Positions 51,406-60,308 are shown, counted from the first letter of the stretch. The stretch: 64,000 bases of DNA from Firmicutes bacterium UBA2116 (GCA_002331025.1 DCYG01000007.1:147385-211384); one strand, 5' to 3'. Notes: a model not told the origin generated them from the letters alone. A program made the numbers and translations.

Positions 51406-52367
51406 GAAATTACCTCCAATTTATTTTTCTTTCTTGCTGCGCTTTCCTTTACGAAGTAATCGATTATTGGGGCAAAGGTATTACCTATAAGAATGGCAAA
51501 CATCATACCGCCGTTAAAAAGAGATAGTGTCCTGATTAACAGCGTAACCGAGCCGATAATTATTCCGTAAATCCATTTTCCTGTCTTGGTTTTTGGAGCG
51601 CTGATAGGATCTGTTGCCATAAAGACTGTTCCGAATAAAAATCCGCCCATCAGTATTCCGTGCAGGGGATTTAAAACAGGAAGATTAAAAAAATAAAACA
51701 CTGCATTTGCGGCAATAAATCCAATTACTGTTCCGGTCATAATTTCCCATGATGCGACCTTTTTATATATTAAATATAATCCTGCCAATATTATGAGCAG
51801 CTTGGCTGTCTCTCCTATTGCACCGGGTACGGTACCCAATAAAAGAGATTGAATATCATATAACTTTGCAGTGTTGTTGTATAATATCATAGGAGTTGCT
51901 TCTGATACTGCATCAATGTGGTCGGTCAGGTATGTACTGAATCCGCCGGGAAATATCGATGCAGCATTATTCCACGAATTTGTCAGTGGTTCGGGAAAAT
52001 TCACATATATGAAAATCCTTCCGACGAGTGCAGGGTTAAAAGTATTTTTACCAAATCCGCCGAAGAAAAGCTTGCCGAAAAAAAGACCGAACAATATACC
52101 TGAAATTGCAATCCATACAGGAGTAGACACAGGCAGTGTTAATGTATAAAGAACGCATGTAACAAATACTGCCTCAGATGTTTTGTTACCGTAATGCTTT
52201 TCCCACAGATGCTCGGCAACGGTTCCCGTGGCTGCAACTGCCGCAAGCAGAACAAGGACTCTGATTCCAAAAAGATATGTAGAAAAAATAATAATCGGAA
52301 TTAAGGATATAAGTACTGTACGCATTAATTTTTGTTTAATAAAAATGTTTTTATAAAATTCATTCAA
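51402..52367 (-). CDS. NqrB/RnfD-type membrane flavoprotein subunit
   Basis: 321 residues from the chosen start, RnfD-like in length (NqrB is ~410). About nine transmembrane helices. DHIDAVSEATPMILYNN includes the S-x-A-T flavinylation site; GTVFMATDPISAPKTKTGKWIYGIIIGSVTLLIR and FNGGMMFAILIGNTFAPIIDYF are typical of the family. The ATG at 52382 overlaps the GGAGGTG Shine-Dalgarno, whereas the TTG at 52367 (giving MNEFYKNIFIKQK) lies six bases past it, so TTG is chosen. First gene of the operon; no NqrA gene stands upstream. Confidence 0.88.
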   Translation of the reverse strand: MNEFYKNIFIKQKLMRTVLISLIPIIIFSTYLFGIRVLVLLAAVAATGTVAEHLWEKHYGNKTSEAVFVTCVLYTLTLPVSTPVWIAISGILFGLFFGKLFFGGFGKNTFNPALVGRIFIYVNFPEPLTNSWNNAASIFPGGFSTYLTDHIDAVSEATPMILYNNTAKLYDIQSLLLGTVPGAIGETAKLLIILAGLYLIYKKVASWEIMTGTVIGFIAANAVFYFFNLPVLNPLHGILMGGFLFGTVFMATDPISAPKTKTGKWIYGIIIGSVTLLIRTLSLFNGGMMFAILIGNTFAPIIDYFVKESAARKKNKLEVIS

Positions 52368-52401
52368 AATATGCACCTCCATAATAGACCTACGTTTTAA
52401 C

Positions 52402-52429
52402 TTTATAATATATACCTCACTTTTGGCAA
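52402..52429 (-). promoter_or_regulatory. Promoter of the Nqr-like operon
   Basis: Minus strand TTGCCA (52429-52424), 16-base spacer, TATAAA (52407-52402). Moderate match. Confidence 0.5.
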
Positions 52430-52549
52430 GATAAAACATAATAAAAATGATACTTAAAAAATTACGTATGCTTTACATGGTTTTCCATCTGATTTTATAT
52501 TCCTAAATTATCATGACATTAAACTATTTATAAAAATTCGGAGGGTAAA

Positions 52550-54133
52550 ATGAAAAGAATTATATCTGCATTCCTGTTATTCGTATTGATAATAGGAACA
52601 TTAACAGGTTGTGCAACAGCAAGTGCTCAACCCAAACAGGTTGCTCAGCAAATAAGTTCGGCAGCCGGCAATCACGCATCATACACAAATTCAAGCAAAG
52701 CTCCTAAGTACATATTTATGTTTATAGGAGACGGTATGGCAGCGGTACAGGTTAACTCGGCTCAAATTTACGGCGGAACAAATAAGCATAATAACATGAG
52801 CTTAGATGTAATGAATTTTCAAAAATTTGAAGCGGTAGGATATCAAACCACTCATGATGCAACTTCATTTGCACCGGATTCCGCATCCACAGCTACTTCA
52901 CTTTCGTCAGGATTTAAAACATGGAGTGGAACGATAGGACTAAAGCCTGTAGGAAATAAAGCAGGCAATAAAGATGAGAACGTAGATGGAAAAGATGTTC
53001 CCAAAACTATAGCGGAAAGACTTAAAAATGAAAAAGGCATGAAAGTAGGCATAATTTCAACGGTAACACTTAACCATGCGACACCGGCAGCATACTATGC
53101 GCATATAGCATCAAGAAATGATTATTATGACATAGCTTTGCAAATGGCCGATTCAGGATTTGATTATTTTGGGGGAGGAACTTTAAGCCAGCCAAAAGGC
53201 AAAGATAATGATCAAAAAGATGCATATGAAGTTTTGAAGGATAAAGGATATAAGGTAGTAAATACTAAAGAAGACATATTAGCTCTTAACAATAAGTCAG
53301 GAAAGGTGTACGCAGTTTCTCCGGCTATTCAGGACAGCGGTGCAATGCCGTATGCGATAGATAACAAAGAAGGAGATTTAACACTTGCGGATTTTGTTAA
53401 AAAGGGTATAGATGTCCTTGATAACAGTGAAGGATTTTTCATGATGGCCGAATCGGGTAAAATCGACTGGGCAGGTCACGCCAATGATGCAATGGCAAAT
53501 ATAGGTGATGTTATAGCATTTGAAGAAGCTATACAGGTTGCTGTAGATTTTGCGAAAAAACATCCTGATGATACTTTAATAATTGTAACAGGTGACCATG
53601 AAACAGGCGGTATGACAATAGGACAAGCAACAACCGGGTATGATACTGCATTCAGTATTTTAGAAAACCAGAAAATGTCTTATGTAGCATTTGATGAATT
53701 AATAAGTGATATGATTGTAGTAAAACCTGAATTAACATTTGCTGAGGTTATGCCGGTAATAACTGAAAATTTCGGGCTTAAAAATGACTATACAGATGCC
53801 GAAACTAAAGATAACGAAGCAGCTAAAACCTATATGGCACTTGAACTCTCGGATAGAGAAGCAGCTAAACTGGAAACAGCTTTTGCTGAAACAATGGCTG
53901 CCGAACCTACTAAAAATGAAGAAACAGCTCTATTGTATGGAGGCTATAACCCTCTTTCAGTAACATTGACACATATACTGAATAACAAAGCAGGTATTGG
54001 CTGGACTTCATATGCTCATACAGGAGTACCTGTGCCGGTATATTCAACCGGTGCAAAAGCAGATTTATTCAACGGCGCGTATGATAATACTGAAGTATAC
54101 TATAAATTAGCAGAAGCTGCAAATCTTAAGTAA
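52550..54133 (+). CDS. phoA: Alkaline phosphatase (PhoA family), lipoprotein
   Basis: 527 residues. Lipoprotein-type signal ending LIIGTLTGC (Cys 21). Metal and nucleophile motifs: FMFIGDGMAAVQVNSA, FAPDSASTATSLSSG (nucleophile Ser after Asp-Ser-Ala), FFMMAESGKIDWAGHANDA and IVTGDHETGGMTIG, plus a final AHTGVPVPVYSTGA. Hydrolyses phosphate monoesters outside the cell. Own RBS TCGGAGGGTAAA. Phosphate control is likely, but no PHO box was verified. Confidence 0.92.
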   Translation: MKRIISAFLLFVLIIGTLTGCATASAQPKQVAQQISSAAGNHASYTNSSKAPKYIFMFIGDGMAAVQVNSAQIYGGTNKHNNMSLDVMNFQKFEAVGYQTTHDATSFAPDSASTATSLSSGFKTWSGTIGLKPVGNKAGNKDENVDGKDVPKTIAERLKNEKGMKVGIISTVTLNHATPAAYYAHIASRNDYYDIALQMADSGFDYFGGGTLSQPKGKDNDQKDAYEVLKDKGYKVVNTKEDILALNNKSGKVYAVSPAIQDSGAMPYAIDNKEGDLTLADFVKKGIDVLDNSEGFFMMAESGKIDWAGHANDAMANIGDVIAFEEAIQVAVDFAKKHPDDTLIIVTGDHETGGMTIGQATTGYDTAFSILENQKMSYVAFDELISDMIVVKPELTFAEVMPVITENFGLKNDYTDAETKDNEAAKTYMALELSDREAAKLETAFAETMAAEPTKNEETALLYGGYNPLSVTLTHILNNKAGIGWTSYAHTGVPVPVYSTGAKADLFNGAYDNTEVYYKLAEAANLK

Positions 54134-54160
54134 TCAGTTCGGATTTTAAATAAAATATAG

Positions 54161-54192
54161 AATAGGACCGGAAATTATTTCTGGTCTTATTT
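54161..54192 (+). terminator. Hairpin terminator after phoA
   Basis: AATAGGACCGGAAAT and ATTTCTGGTCTTATT arms, followed by TATATG at the start of the next gene. Confidence 0.6.
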
Positions 54193-54209
54193 ATATGAAA
54201 GGAGTACTC

Positions 54210-55352
54210 TTGAAAAACATGCTTAAAAATGTTAACAGAAAAGAAGTCGTTTTTATTATAACCTTATTAATCGTAATAGCAATTCTTACAATATTGCCTA
54301 CAGGTTTTCAGAAGCAGGAATATAAGTTTACCGAGGGTGTTCGCGCTAAGGTTATATCTGTAAATAATAATGGTATTCATAGTACCGGAATTTTTAAATT
54401 AGGAGATCAAAGTGCCTTAATTGAAATAGAGACAGGTTCTCGTAAAGGAGAACAGATACGGGCCAATAACATGCTTACCGGAAGCTTATCCGTCGACAAA
54501 ATTTTCAAGGAAGGTGATAAAGCTTGGGTATTGATTGGATTTGATGAAGAAAACAATATTAACTTTGCCAATATGATAGACCATTATCGTATAGATAAGG
54601 AGATGATCTTAATTGGAGTGTTTGCCGTTGTCATAATCATATTTTCCGGATATACAGGGGTACGTACATTGCTTTCTTTTGCCTTTGCACTGCTGAGTAT
54701 ATGGAAAATATTAATACCTGCGATGCTCCGTGGTTATAATCCTCTAATCGTCGCATTATTTGTAGGAAATGTACTTACGGTTTCTACACTTCTTTTGGTT
54801 GCAGGCTTTTCAAAAAAAGCATATGCTGCAATCATAAGTGCTGTCACTTGTTCTTTGGTCACATGCGTTCTTGCGATTATATTCGGGAATTTATTTAATA
54901 TACACGGAGCAGTGATGGAAGGAGCAGAATCACTTTTGTATGCAGGTTTTATGAATTTAGATTTAACTTCTATTTTCCAAGCCGGGATATATCTTGCAAG
55001 CTCAGGTGCAATTCTTGATTTGGCCATAGATATTTCATCGGCACTTGAGGAAATTATTAATAACAGTTCGGATATATCTAAGTCAGAGCTGATAAAATCA
55101 GGTCTTAACATCGGAAAATCAGTAGTCGGAAGTCAAACCACCACACTGCTGTTTGCATATATGGGAAGCTATATAACTATTATGATGGTATATGTGGCAC
55201 AGGGAACGCCGATGATGAATATTTTAAATTCCAAAACTATTGCAGCTGAAATACTTCATACATTTGTCGGCTGCCTGGGCCTTGTCTTGGTTTCACCGAT
55301 GACATCAGTTATCAGCGGATTTATTTTTGAAAAAGGAAGATACCAGATATAA
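54210..55352 (+). CDS. YibE/F family membrane protein
   Basis: 380 residues. N-terminal helix, an extracytoplasmic beta-rich domain (YKFTEGVRAKVISVNNNG ... GEQIRANNMLTGS), then about seven transmembrane helices with the YibE/F landmarks AIFGNLFNIHGAVMEGAESLLYAG, GAILDLAIDISSALEEI and SVVGSQTTTLLFAYMGSY. Function of the family is unknown. The ATG at 54195 contains the AAAGGAG site in its own first codons; the TTG at 54210, six bases beyond GGAG, is the better start. Confidence 0.88.
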   Translation: MKNMLKNVNRKEVVFIITLLIVIAILTILPTGFQKQEYKFTEGVRAKVISVNNNGIHSTGIFKLGDQSALIEIETGSRKGEQIRANNMLTGSLSVDKIFKEGDKAWVLIGFDEENNINFANMIDHYRIDKEMILIGVFAVVIIIFSGYTGVRTLLSFAFALLSIWKILIPAMLRGYNPLIVALFVGNVLTVSTLLLVAGFSKKAYAAIISAVTCSLVTCVLAIIFGNLFNIHGAVMEGAESLLYAGFMNLDLTSIFQAGIYLASSGAILDLAIDISSALEEIINNSSDISKSELIKSGLNIGKSVVGSQTTTLLFAYMGSYITIMMVYVAQGTPMMNILNSKTIAAEILHTFVGCLGLVLVSPMTSVISGFIFEKGRYQI

Positions 55353-55369
55353 TTTATCTAAATTAATTC

Positions 55370-55398
55370 TTGACAAAGATAAAATCAGGTGATAAACT
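55370..55398 (+). promoter_or_regulatory. Promoter of the T-box/trpXYZ transcript
   Basis: TTGACA (55370-55375), 17-base spacer, TAAACT (55393-55398); start near 55405, just before the T-box. Confidence 0.75.
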
Positions 55399-55427
55399 GC
55401 ATAACAATAATACAAAAACAAACCGTT

Positions 55428-55678
55428 GAAGCGAAGATTAAACTGATATGTGCACTTACAGAGAGTTGGGGTGGATGAGAGCCCGGCAGAACGCAGTACA
55501 GACAAATGGATCGCTGAGGGTGAGGTGAACGGGTTAACACTCAAGTATCTGAAACGTATGCCTACGTTACAGGCAGAAAATGTGATGGCATTTTTGTTAA
55601 AGTGGATTGAAATTTCAGTCAATTAAGGTGGTACCGCAGGTTATACCTGTCCTTTTATGTTAAGGACAGGTTTTTTGT
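55428..55678 (+). promoter_or_regulatory. T-box leader, tryptophan specific (UGG)
   Basis: Stem I starts GAAGCGAAGATTAAAC; the distal AG bulge AGAGAG and GGTGGATGAGAGCCC arms are present; the 3' side ACAAATGGATCGCT holds the specifier TGG at 55507-55509 (Trp). The T-box sequence AAGGTGGTACCGC lies at 55625-55637 and the terminator ACCTGTCCTT/AAGGACAGGT plus T run at 55645-55677. Uncharged tRNA-Trp would stabilise the antiterminator and allow transcription of trpXYZ. Matches the known use of Trp T-boxes for this transporter. Confidence 0.93.
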
Positions 55679-55710
55679 TTGTTTTTGTAAATAAAATTCA
55701 GGAGAATAAA

Positions 55711-56697
55711 ATGAAAAAGATTATTGCAGTTTTAACATTATTATCAGTACTATTTACATCTTTATCAGGATGTGCAGTGAAGGCAGATGACAAAGAAACT
55801 TCAGGGGATGACAAAAAATTCAGGATAGGAATAGTGCAGGCACAAAATCATCCGTCTCTGGATGAAATAAGAGAATATATAATTATAGGGCTTGAAGAAG
55901 CAGGCATGAAGGACAGCGTGGAGATAATTTACAAGGATGCACAAAATGACCCAACAAATGTGACCACAATTGTAAACCAGTTCGTGGGAGAAAATGTTGA
56001 TATGATAATTCCTATCGCAACAGGTGCGGCACAGTCGGCACTTGCGGCGACCAGAGATATACCCATAGTATTTGCGGCGGTGAGCTATCCCGTACAGGCA
56101 GGGCTGGTTGAAGATATGAATAAGACAGACGGAAATATAACAGGGGTATCCAATGCAATAGCGGTGGAAGATATATTCAGGCTTTCTGCCGAGCTGACAC
56201 CTGAGGTTGAAACCTACGGCTTCATATACAACCCGGGAGAAGTGAATTCAGCATCAGGCATCAAGAGGGCAAAGGACTACTGCGATGCAAACGGTCTGAA
56301 GTATGTTGAAGCAAATATTGCAAACTCAGGTGAGCTTCAGCAGACAGCACAGTCATTGGCAAGCAAGGTTGATGCTATATTTGTACCAAATGACAACACC
56401 GTGGCTGTCGCAATGTCCGTACTTGCACAGGAGGCAATAAATGCAGGTATCCCCGTTTATACGGGAGCAGATTCCATGGTTAAGGACGGAGGCTTTGCAA
56501 CAGTGGGTATTGATTACAAGGTTCTGGGCAGACAGACTGCTGCCATGGCAGAAAGAATTTTAAAAGGGGAGAAAATTTCCGACAATCCCGTTGAAATTAT
56601 AAGTCAATATTCAAGAATGGTAAACGCAACAACAGCTAAATCTCTCGGTATCGAAATTTCCGAGGATGCATTAAAGGAAATAAAAGCGTTTGAATAA
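55711..56697 (+). CDS. trpX: Tryptophan ABC transporter substrate-binding lipoprotein
   Basis: 328 residues, COG2984-type periplasmic-binding protein. Signal peptide with lipobox SLSGC, then FRIGIVQAQNHPSLDEIREYIIIGLEEAGMKD, NQFVGENVDMIIPIATGAAQSALAATRDIPIVFAAVSYP and the DNTVAVAMSVLAQEAINAGIPVYTGADSMV second lobe. The open frame begins in the terminator at 55657; CAGGAGAATAAA marks the ATG at 55711. The Trp T-box gives the substrate: tryptophan. Confidence 0.9.
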   Translation: MKKIIAVLTLLSVLFTSLSGCAVKADDKETSGDDKKFRIGIVQAQNHPSLDEIREYIIIGLEEAGMKDSVEIIYKDAQNDPTNVTTIVNQFVGENVDMIIPIATGAAQSALAATRDIPIVFAAVSYPVQAGLVEDMNKTDGNITGVSNAIAVEDIFRLSAELTPEVETYGFIYNPGEVNSASGIKRAKDYCDANGLKYVEANIANSGELQQTAQSLASKVDAIFVPNDNTVAVAMSVLAQEAINAGIPVYTGADSMVKDGGFATVGIDYKVLGRQTAAMAERILKGEKISDNPVEIISQYSRMVNATTAKSLGIEISEDALKEIKAFE

Positions 56698-56714
56698 TAT
56701 AAGGGAGGCACAAA

Positions 56715-57617
56715 TTGAGCTTGACATCATTTATAGGAGCGATAGAGCTGGGACTGGTTTATTCGCTCCTGGCATTCGGAACATATATATCATTCAAAAT
56801 ATTGAATGTAGCGGATTTGACGGTGGACGGAAGCTTTGTTCTGGGAGCGGCTGCTTCGGCAGTGTTCACAGTTTCAGGCAATCCGGTTCTGGGACTTATA
56901 GCGTCAATTGCAGCGGGGGCACTGGCGGGTACTATAACAGCCACGCTTCAGACCAAGATGGGCATACAACCCATACTTTCAGGTATTCTTACAATGACGG
57001 GGCTGTATTCTATTAATCTGACCGTAATGGGAGGAAAAGCAAATATACCACTGCTGAACAAAACAAGCATTTTTACCTATGCAGAGCAATTGTTTCCGGG
57101 GAGAGGATACAAAATAGCTGCTCTGTTTATAATCATAGCATTTGTATTTGCAATTCTGAACTGGTTTTTCAGAACACAGCTGGGTTTGTCCATAAGAGCT
57201 ACAGGAGATAATGAAGAAATGTGCAAAGCATCATCCATAGATACGGATTTTATTAAAATTGTAGGATTTTCATTATCAAACGCCATAGTTGCCTTATCAG
57301 GCGCACTTGTTGCTCAGATGCAGCAATCGGCAGATGTGAATATGGGAGCGGGAATGGTGGTAATAAGCTTTGCATCAATTATCATAGGAAGCACCATAAT
57401 AAAAAACAAAAATATAACACTGGGACTTGTTTCGGTTATAATAGGCTCCCTTATATACAGATTTATAATTGCACTCATACTTACAACCAATTTCCCGCCG
57501 TCATATCTGAAGCTGATATCATCACTGATTGTAATAACGGCACTTTCTTTTCCAAACATTAAAAAGAAAATGGATGTAAGAAAATTGGAAAGGAGGAAAT
57601 TGTATGCTAAGAATTGA
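56715..57617 (+). CDS. trpY: Tryptophan ABC transporter permease
   Basis: 300 residues, about eight transmembrane helices of the branched-chain-amino-acid-type permease group (COG4120): TSFIGAIELGLVYSLLAFGTYISFKILNVADLTVDGSFVLGA and the coupling loop GLSIRATGDNEEMCKASSID. Start is TTG at 56715 with AAGGGAGGCACAAA before it. Overlaps the ATPase gene by 14 bases. Confidence 0.9.
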   Translation: MSLTSFIGAIELGLVYSLLAFGTYISFKILNVADLTVDGSFVLGAAASAVFTVSGNPVLGLIASIAAGALAGTITATLQTKMGIQPILSGILTMTGLYSINLTVMGGKANIPLLNKTSIFTYAEQLFPGRGYKIAALFIIIAFVFAILNWFFRTQLGLSIRATGDNEEMCKASSIDTDFIKIVGFSLSNAIVALSGALVAQMQQSADVNMGAGMVVISFASIIIGSTIIKNKNITLGLVSVIIGSLIYRFIIALILTTNFPPSYLKLISSLIVITALSFPNIKKKMDVRKLERRKLYAKN

Positions 57618-58353
57618 ATCGGTTCATAAGGTGTTTAATGAAAATACACTTGACGAGTTCACTGCATTAAAAGACTTAAGCTTATCCGTTTCTGAGGGAG
57701 AGTTTGTAACCGTCATAGGCGGAAACGGCGCAGGAAAATCCACTCTTTTCAATATAATTTCCGGAAGCATCCTGTGCGATTTGGGCTTGGTGGAATTGGA
57801 CGGAACAGACATAACCTACATGCCTGTGCATAAACGGGCTTCTTATGTGGGTCGGATATTTCAGGATCCTATGAAGGGTACTGCTCCGAATCTGACCGTG
57901 GGAGAAAATTTAACCATTGCATATATGAAAAGCATGAAGATAAACAATCTGAGCATTCCGTCAAGTAAGGAAAGGAATTATATTAAGGAGCGCCTTGCAG
58001 ATTTGAAATTAGGGCTCGAGGATAGATTAAACACTAAAATCGGATTGCTTTCAGGCGGGCAAAGACAGGCGGCAGCCTTAGTCATGGCTACGCTGGTCAA
58101 ACCGAAGCTGTTGCTGCTGGATGAGCATACGGCAGCCTTGGATCCCGTTAGTGCGGAAGCTGTGATGAAGCTTACAGAAAAAATTGTAACGGAAAATAAT
58201 ATAACGACACTGATGATTACCCATAATATAAAGTCCGCTTTAGATTACGGAAGCAGAACAATAATGATGGATCTGGGAGAAATAATTATTGATGTATGCG
58301 GAGAAGAAAGAAAAAAACTAACCGTTCGGGAACTGGTTAGTCAGTATAAATAA
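57604..58353 (+). CDS. trpZ: Tryptophan ABC transporter ATPase
   Basis: 249 residues. Walker A GGNGAGKST, the segment GRIFQDPMKGTAPNLTVGENL, signature LLSGGQRQAAALVMATL, Walker B LLLLDEHTAALDP, and the switch His in MITHNIKSAL. The Walker B Glu-His substitution (DEH for DEP) is normal in this group. RBS AAAGGAGGAAATTGT. Its end overlaps the convergent zinc-ribbon gene by 17 bases. Confidence 0.9.
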   Translation: MLRIESVHKVFNENTLDEFTALKDLSLSVSEGEFVTVIGGNGAGKSTLFNIISGSILCDLGLVELDGTDITYMPVHKRASYVGRIFQDPMKGTAPNLTVGENLTIAYMKSMKINNLSIPSSKERNYIKERLADLKLGLEDRLNTKIGLLSGGQRQAAALVMATLVKPKLLLLDEHTAALDPVSAEAVMKLTEKIVTENNITTLMITHNIKSALDYGSRTIMMDLGEIIIDVCGEERKKLTVRELVSQYK

Positions 58354-58558
58354 ATATTTCTTCAAATCCGCATTCAGGGCAGCTCACGGTTACTTCATAC
58401 GTATAAACAGAGAGCACCTTTACCTTTGTTGCTTCACTGCCGTTTTCACCCTTGCCCTTGAATTTTACTTTTTTTTCTGCTTCGGGACCCTTAGCATAGT
58501 AATAATTATATCTTTTGCCGCAGTTTTCGCATTTGCGTCTGCCTTTAACAGCTATCAT
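58337..58558 (-). CDS. Small zinc-ribbon-like protein, unknown function
   Basis: 73 residues. Two CxxC knuckles, CENCGKR near the N-terminus and CPECGFEE near the C-terminus, suggest one zinc ribbon. Between them lies a Lys/Gly-rich strand region. A longer frame starts at 58633, but that part lies in the palindromic repeat at 58592-58656; AGGATGTGAATTG supports the ATG at 58558. Nucleic-acid or protein binding is possible; no family recognised. 17-base overlap with the 3' end of trpZ. Confidence 0.65.
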   Translation of the reverse strand: MIAVKGRRKCENCGKRYNYYYAKGPEAEKKVKFKGKGENGSEATKVKVLSVYTYEVTVSCPECGFEEIFIYTD

Positions 58559-58591
58559 CAATTCACATCCTATATAAATTTTGCTATCCAA

Positions 58592-58682
58592 CCTTTTGGG
58601 GACGGTCCTTTTGAGGACGAAATTCAGTCCCAAAAAGGACCGTCCCCAAAAGGTCCATTCCGAGCGCCGGCGAAGAATCTCA
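58592..58682. repeat. Composite repeat: near-perfect family A hairpin followed by a family B fragment
   Basis: 58592-58656: ACCTTTTGGGGACGGTCC with TTTT, and on the right AAAAAGGACCGTCCCC with AAAAGGT, giving a stem of more than 20 bp. 58657-58682: CATTCCGAGCGCCGGCGAAG then AATCT, a family B phrase. The two families abut. Confidence 0.82.
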
Positions 58683-58812
58683 GTTTCTAAATGATGAGAT
58701 CCTTCACTATGTTGTGAATTATACCGCTTTATAAAAAGTTTTTCAAGATTAAATTGAAAAACTGGATTTTAGATGATAATATGAGGTTAATGTATTATAT
58801 AGGGAGGCAAAA

Positions 58813-59790
58813 ATGGATTGGATATGTGAAAAAGGTGCGTTGTCTGAAAATGTACTGTATAATTTGCAGATGAATAGTGATTATGTTGAATTAAAGGAAA
58901 ATCATGAAGAAGGTTATTTGGAAACCCCTGTAATAAAAACCGAAAGGTTTAAAGAAATAACTCCGTCATGGAATTCAAAGACTGACATTGGCAGCTCTGT
59001 TGAGCTGTTAATAAAAATAAGAGTGGAAAATGAATGGACGACCTATACGAGCTACGGTGTATGGTCAACAAATGGAAATAATATAGGTATTAAAGAACGC
59101 GAATCCCATGACCATATGAAGGTTACAAGTGACAGAATATTTGTTAAGGATGAAAAATTCGGAGATGCTGTTCAGATAAAGGTAGTATTTAAGGGAAACA
59201 ATCCTAAGCTCACGCTTATTGCATTCAGCACCGACGGGGGTGAGGATGAAGCTGTTGAAGGAAATTATCTGAGAATCCTTGAAAATGTCCCGCTGATTTC
59301 CCAGCTCGCAAGCGGTCATAAGGATGCCCGCGTGATTTGCAGCCCAACTTCCTTGACAATGGCTTTAAAGTTTCATGGAAAAAATGTTGATTTAGATCAG
59401 GTTGCAAGAGGGACACTTGACTCAGGCAACGGTGCTTATGGAAATTGGCCTCAAAATGCAGCTATGGCAGGCGAATTAGGTATGAGAGCGTACACCAAAA
59501 GATGCATGTCCATAAATCCGGTGAAAAATTTTATTGCCAAAGGTGTTCCGGTTGTAGCTTCTGTATGCATGCAGGAGAAGGAACAATTAACGGGAGCCAT
59601 ATCCGCATTTCCTCACGGACACCTGATGGTCGTTGTAGGTTTTGAAACAAAGGACGGAACAGAATATATAGTTGTAAATGACCCTGCTGCCAATTCCGAT
59701 GCGGAAGTTAGAAAATCCTACCTGCTTGATGAATGGGTCAGAGTGTGGAGACATTATATTTATATTGTAACATCTGATGTTGAAAAATAA
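58813..59790 (+). CDS. C39-like cysteine peptidase domain protein
   Basis: 325 residues. A ~150-residue N-terminal beta-sandwich (YLETPVIKTERFKEITPSWNSKTDIG) precedes a peptidase_C39-like domain: catalytic Cys in VICSPTSLTMALKFHG, His in FPHGHLMVVVGFE and Asp in IVVNDPAANSDAEVR. No signal peptide is seen, so the site of action is unclear. Peptidase or glutamine-gated-type hydrolase against a peptide or cell-wall substrate is inferred. RBS ATAGGGAGGCAAAA. Confidence 0.87.
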   Translation: MDWICEKGALSENVLYNLQMNSDYVELKENHEEGYLETPVIKTERFKEITPSWNSKTDIGSSVELLIKIRVENEWTTYTSYGVWSTNGNNIGIKERESHDHMKVTSDRIFVKDEKFGDAVQIKVVFKGNNPKLTLIAFSTDGGEDEAVEGNYLRILENVPLISQLASGHKDARVICSPTSLTMALKFHGKNVDLDQVARGTLDSGNGAYGNWPQNAAMAGELGMRAYTKRCMSINPVKNFIAKGVPVVASVCMQEKEQLTGAISAFPHGHLMVVVGFETKDGTEYIVVNDPAANSDAEVRKSYLLDEWVRVWRHYIYIVTSDVEK

Positions 59791-59910
59791 ATGAAATGTT
59801 AATAAGTTAATAAATATCATATTATCATAATATTCAATATTTATCGCTAAAGTGTTGTCAAAAATGTTGTCATTTAGCTAAAAGCATTTCATTCATTTTT
59901 GATAACGCAG

Positions 59911-59940
59911 AAAAAGAACTCCTAACCGAGTTCTTTTTTA
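59911..59940 (+). terminator. Terminator in the 59.8-60.0 kb gap
   Basis: AAAAAGAACTC-CTAACC-GAGTTCTTTTTT; perfect stem with flanking A and T runs, so active on both strands. The rest of 59791-60041 is AT-rich, with paired TTGTCA words at 59855-59875 and no gene. Confidence 0.88.
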
Positions 59941-60041
59941 ATACATTAAAACAAAATAATCAAGCAGTATATTACGAACAACCTTTTTAATATTATTGTA
60001 AGATATTGGGTATACTTTCAAATAAATAAGGAGGTGAAATC

Positions 60042-60308
60042 ATGGGATATATTGCATGGTTGGTTTTAGGAGCACTTGCAGGATGGATAGCAAGTATGTT
60101 TATGGGTAAGGATTCAGAGATGGGTGCTTTTGCAAATATTACGGTTGGCATTGTAGGAGCTTTTGTTGGAGGAGTTATATTTAATTTAATAGGAGCATCC
60201 GGTGTTACAGGGTTTAATATATGGAGTATAATAGTTGCTGTAATTGGGGCTTGTGTATTATTGTATATAGTAAATAGATTAAAAGGTAATGAATCTACAA
60301 AAGAATAG
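60042..60308 (+). CDS. GlsB/YeaQ/YmgE family stress-response membrane protein
   Basis: 88 residues with three transmembrane helices. IAWLVLGALAGWIASMFMGKD, FANITVGIVGAFVGGVIFNLIG and IIVAVIGACVLLYIVNRL match the family (GLSB/transglycosylase-associated). Function is only known as membrane stress or Asp23-anchoring in some Gram-positives. RBS AAGGAGGTGAAATC. Confidence 0.9.
   Translation: MGYIAWLVLGALAGWIASMFMGKDSEMGAFANITVGIVGAFVGGVIFNLIGASGVTGFNIWSIIVAVIGACVLLYIVNRLKGNESTKE

Noticed and set aside
55305..55622. Minus-strand open frame across the T-box
   Set aside because: It is antisense to a well-formed T-box leader and has no ribosome site or recognisable product.
58559..58633. N-terminal extension of the zinc-ribbon protein
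   Set aside because: This segment is part of a palindromic repeat and lacks a ribosome site.
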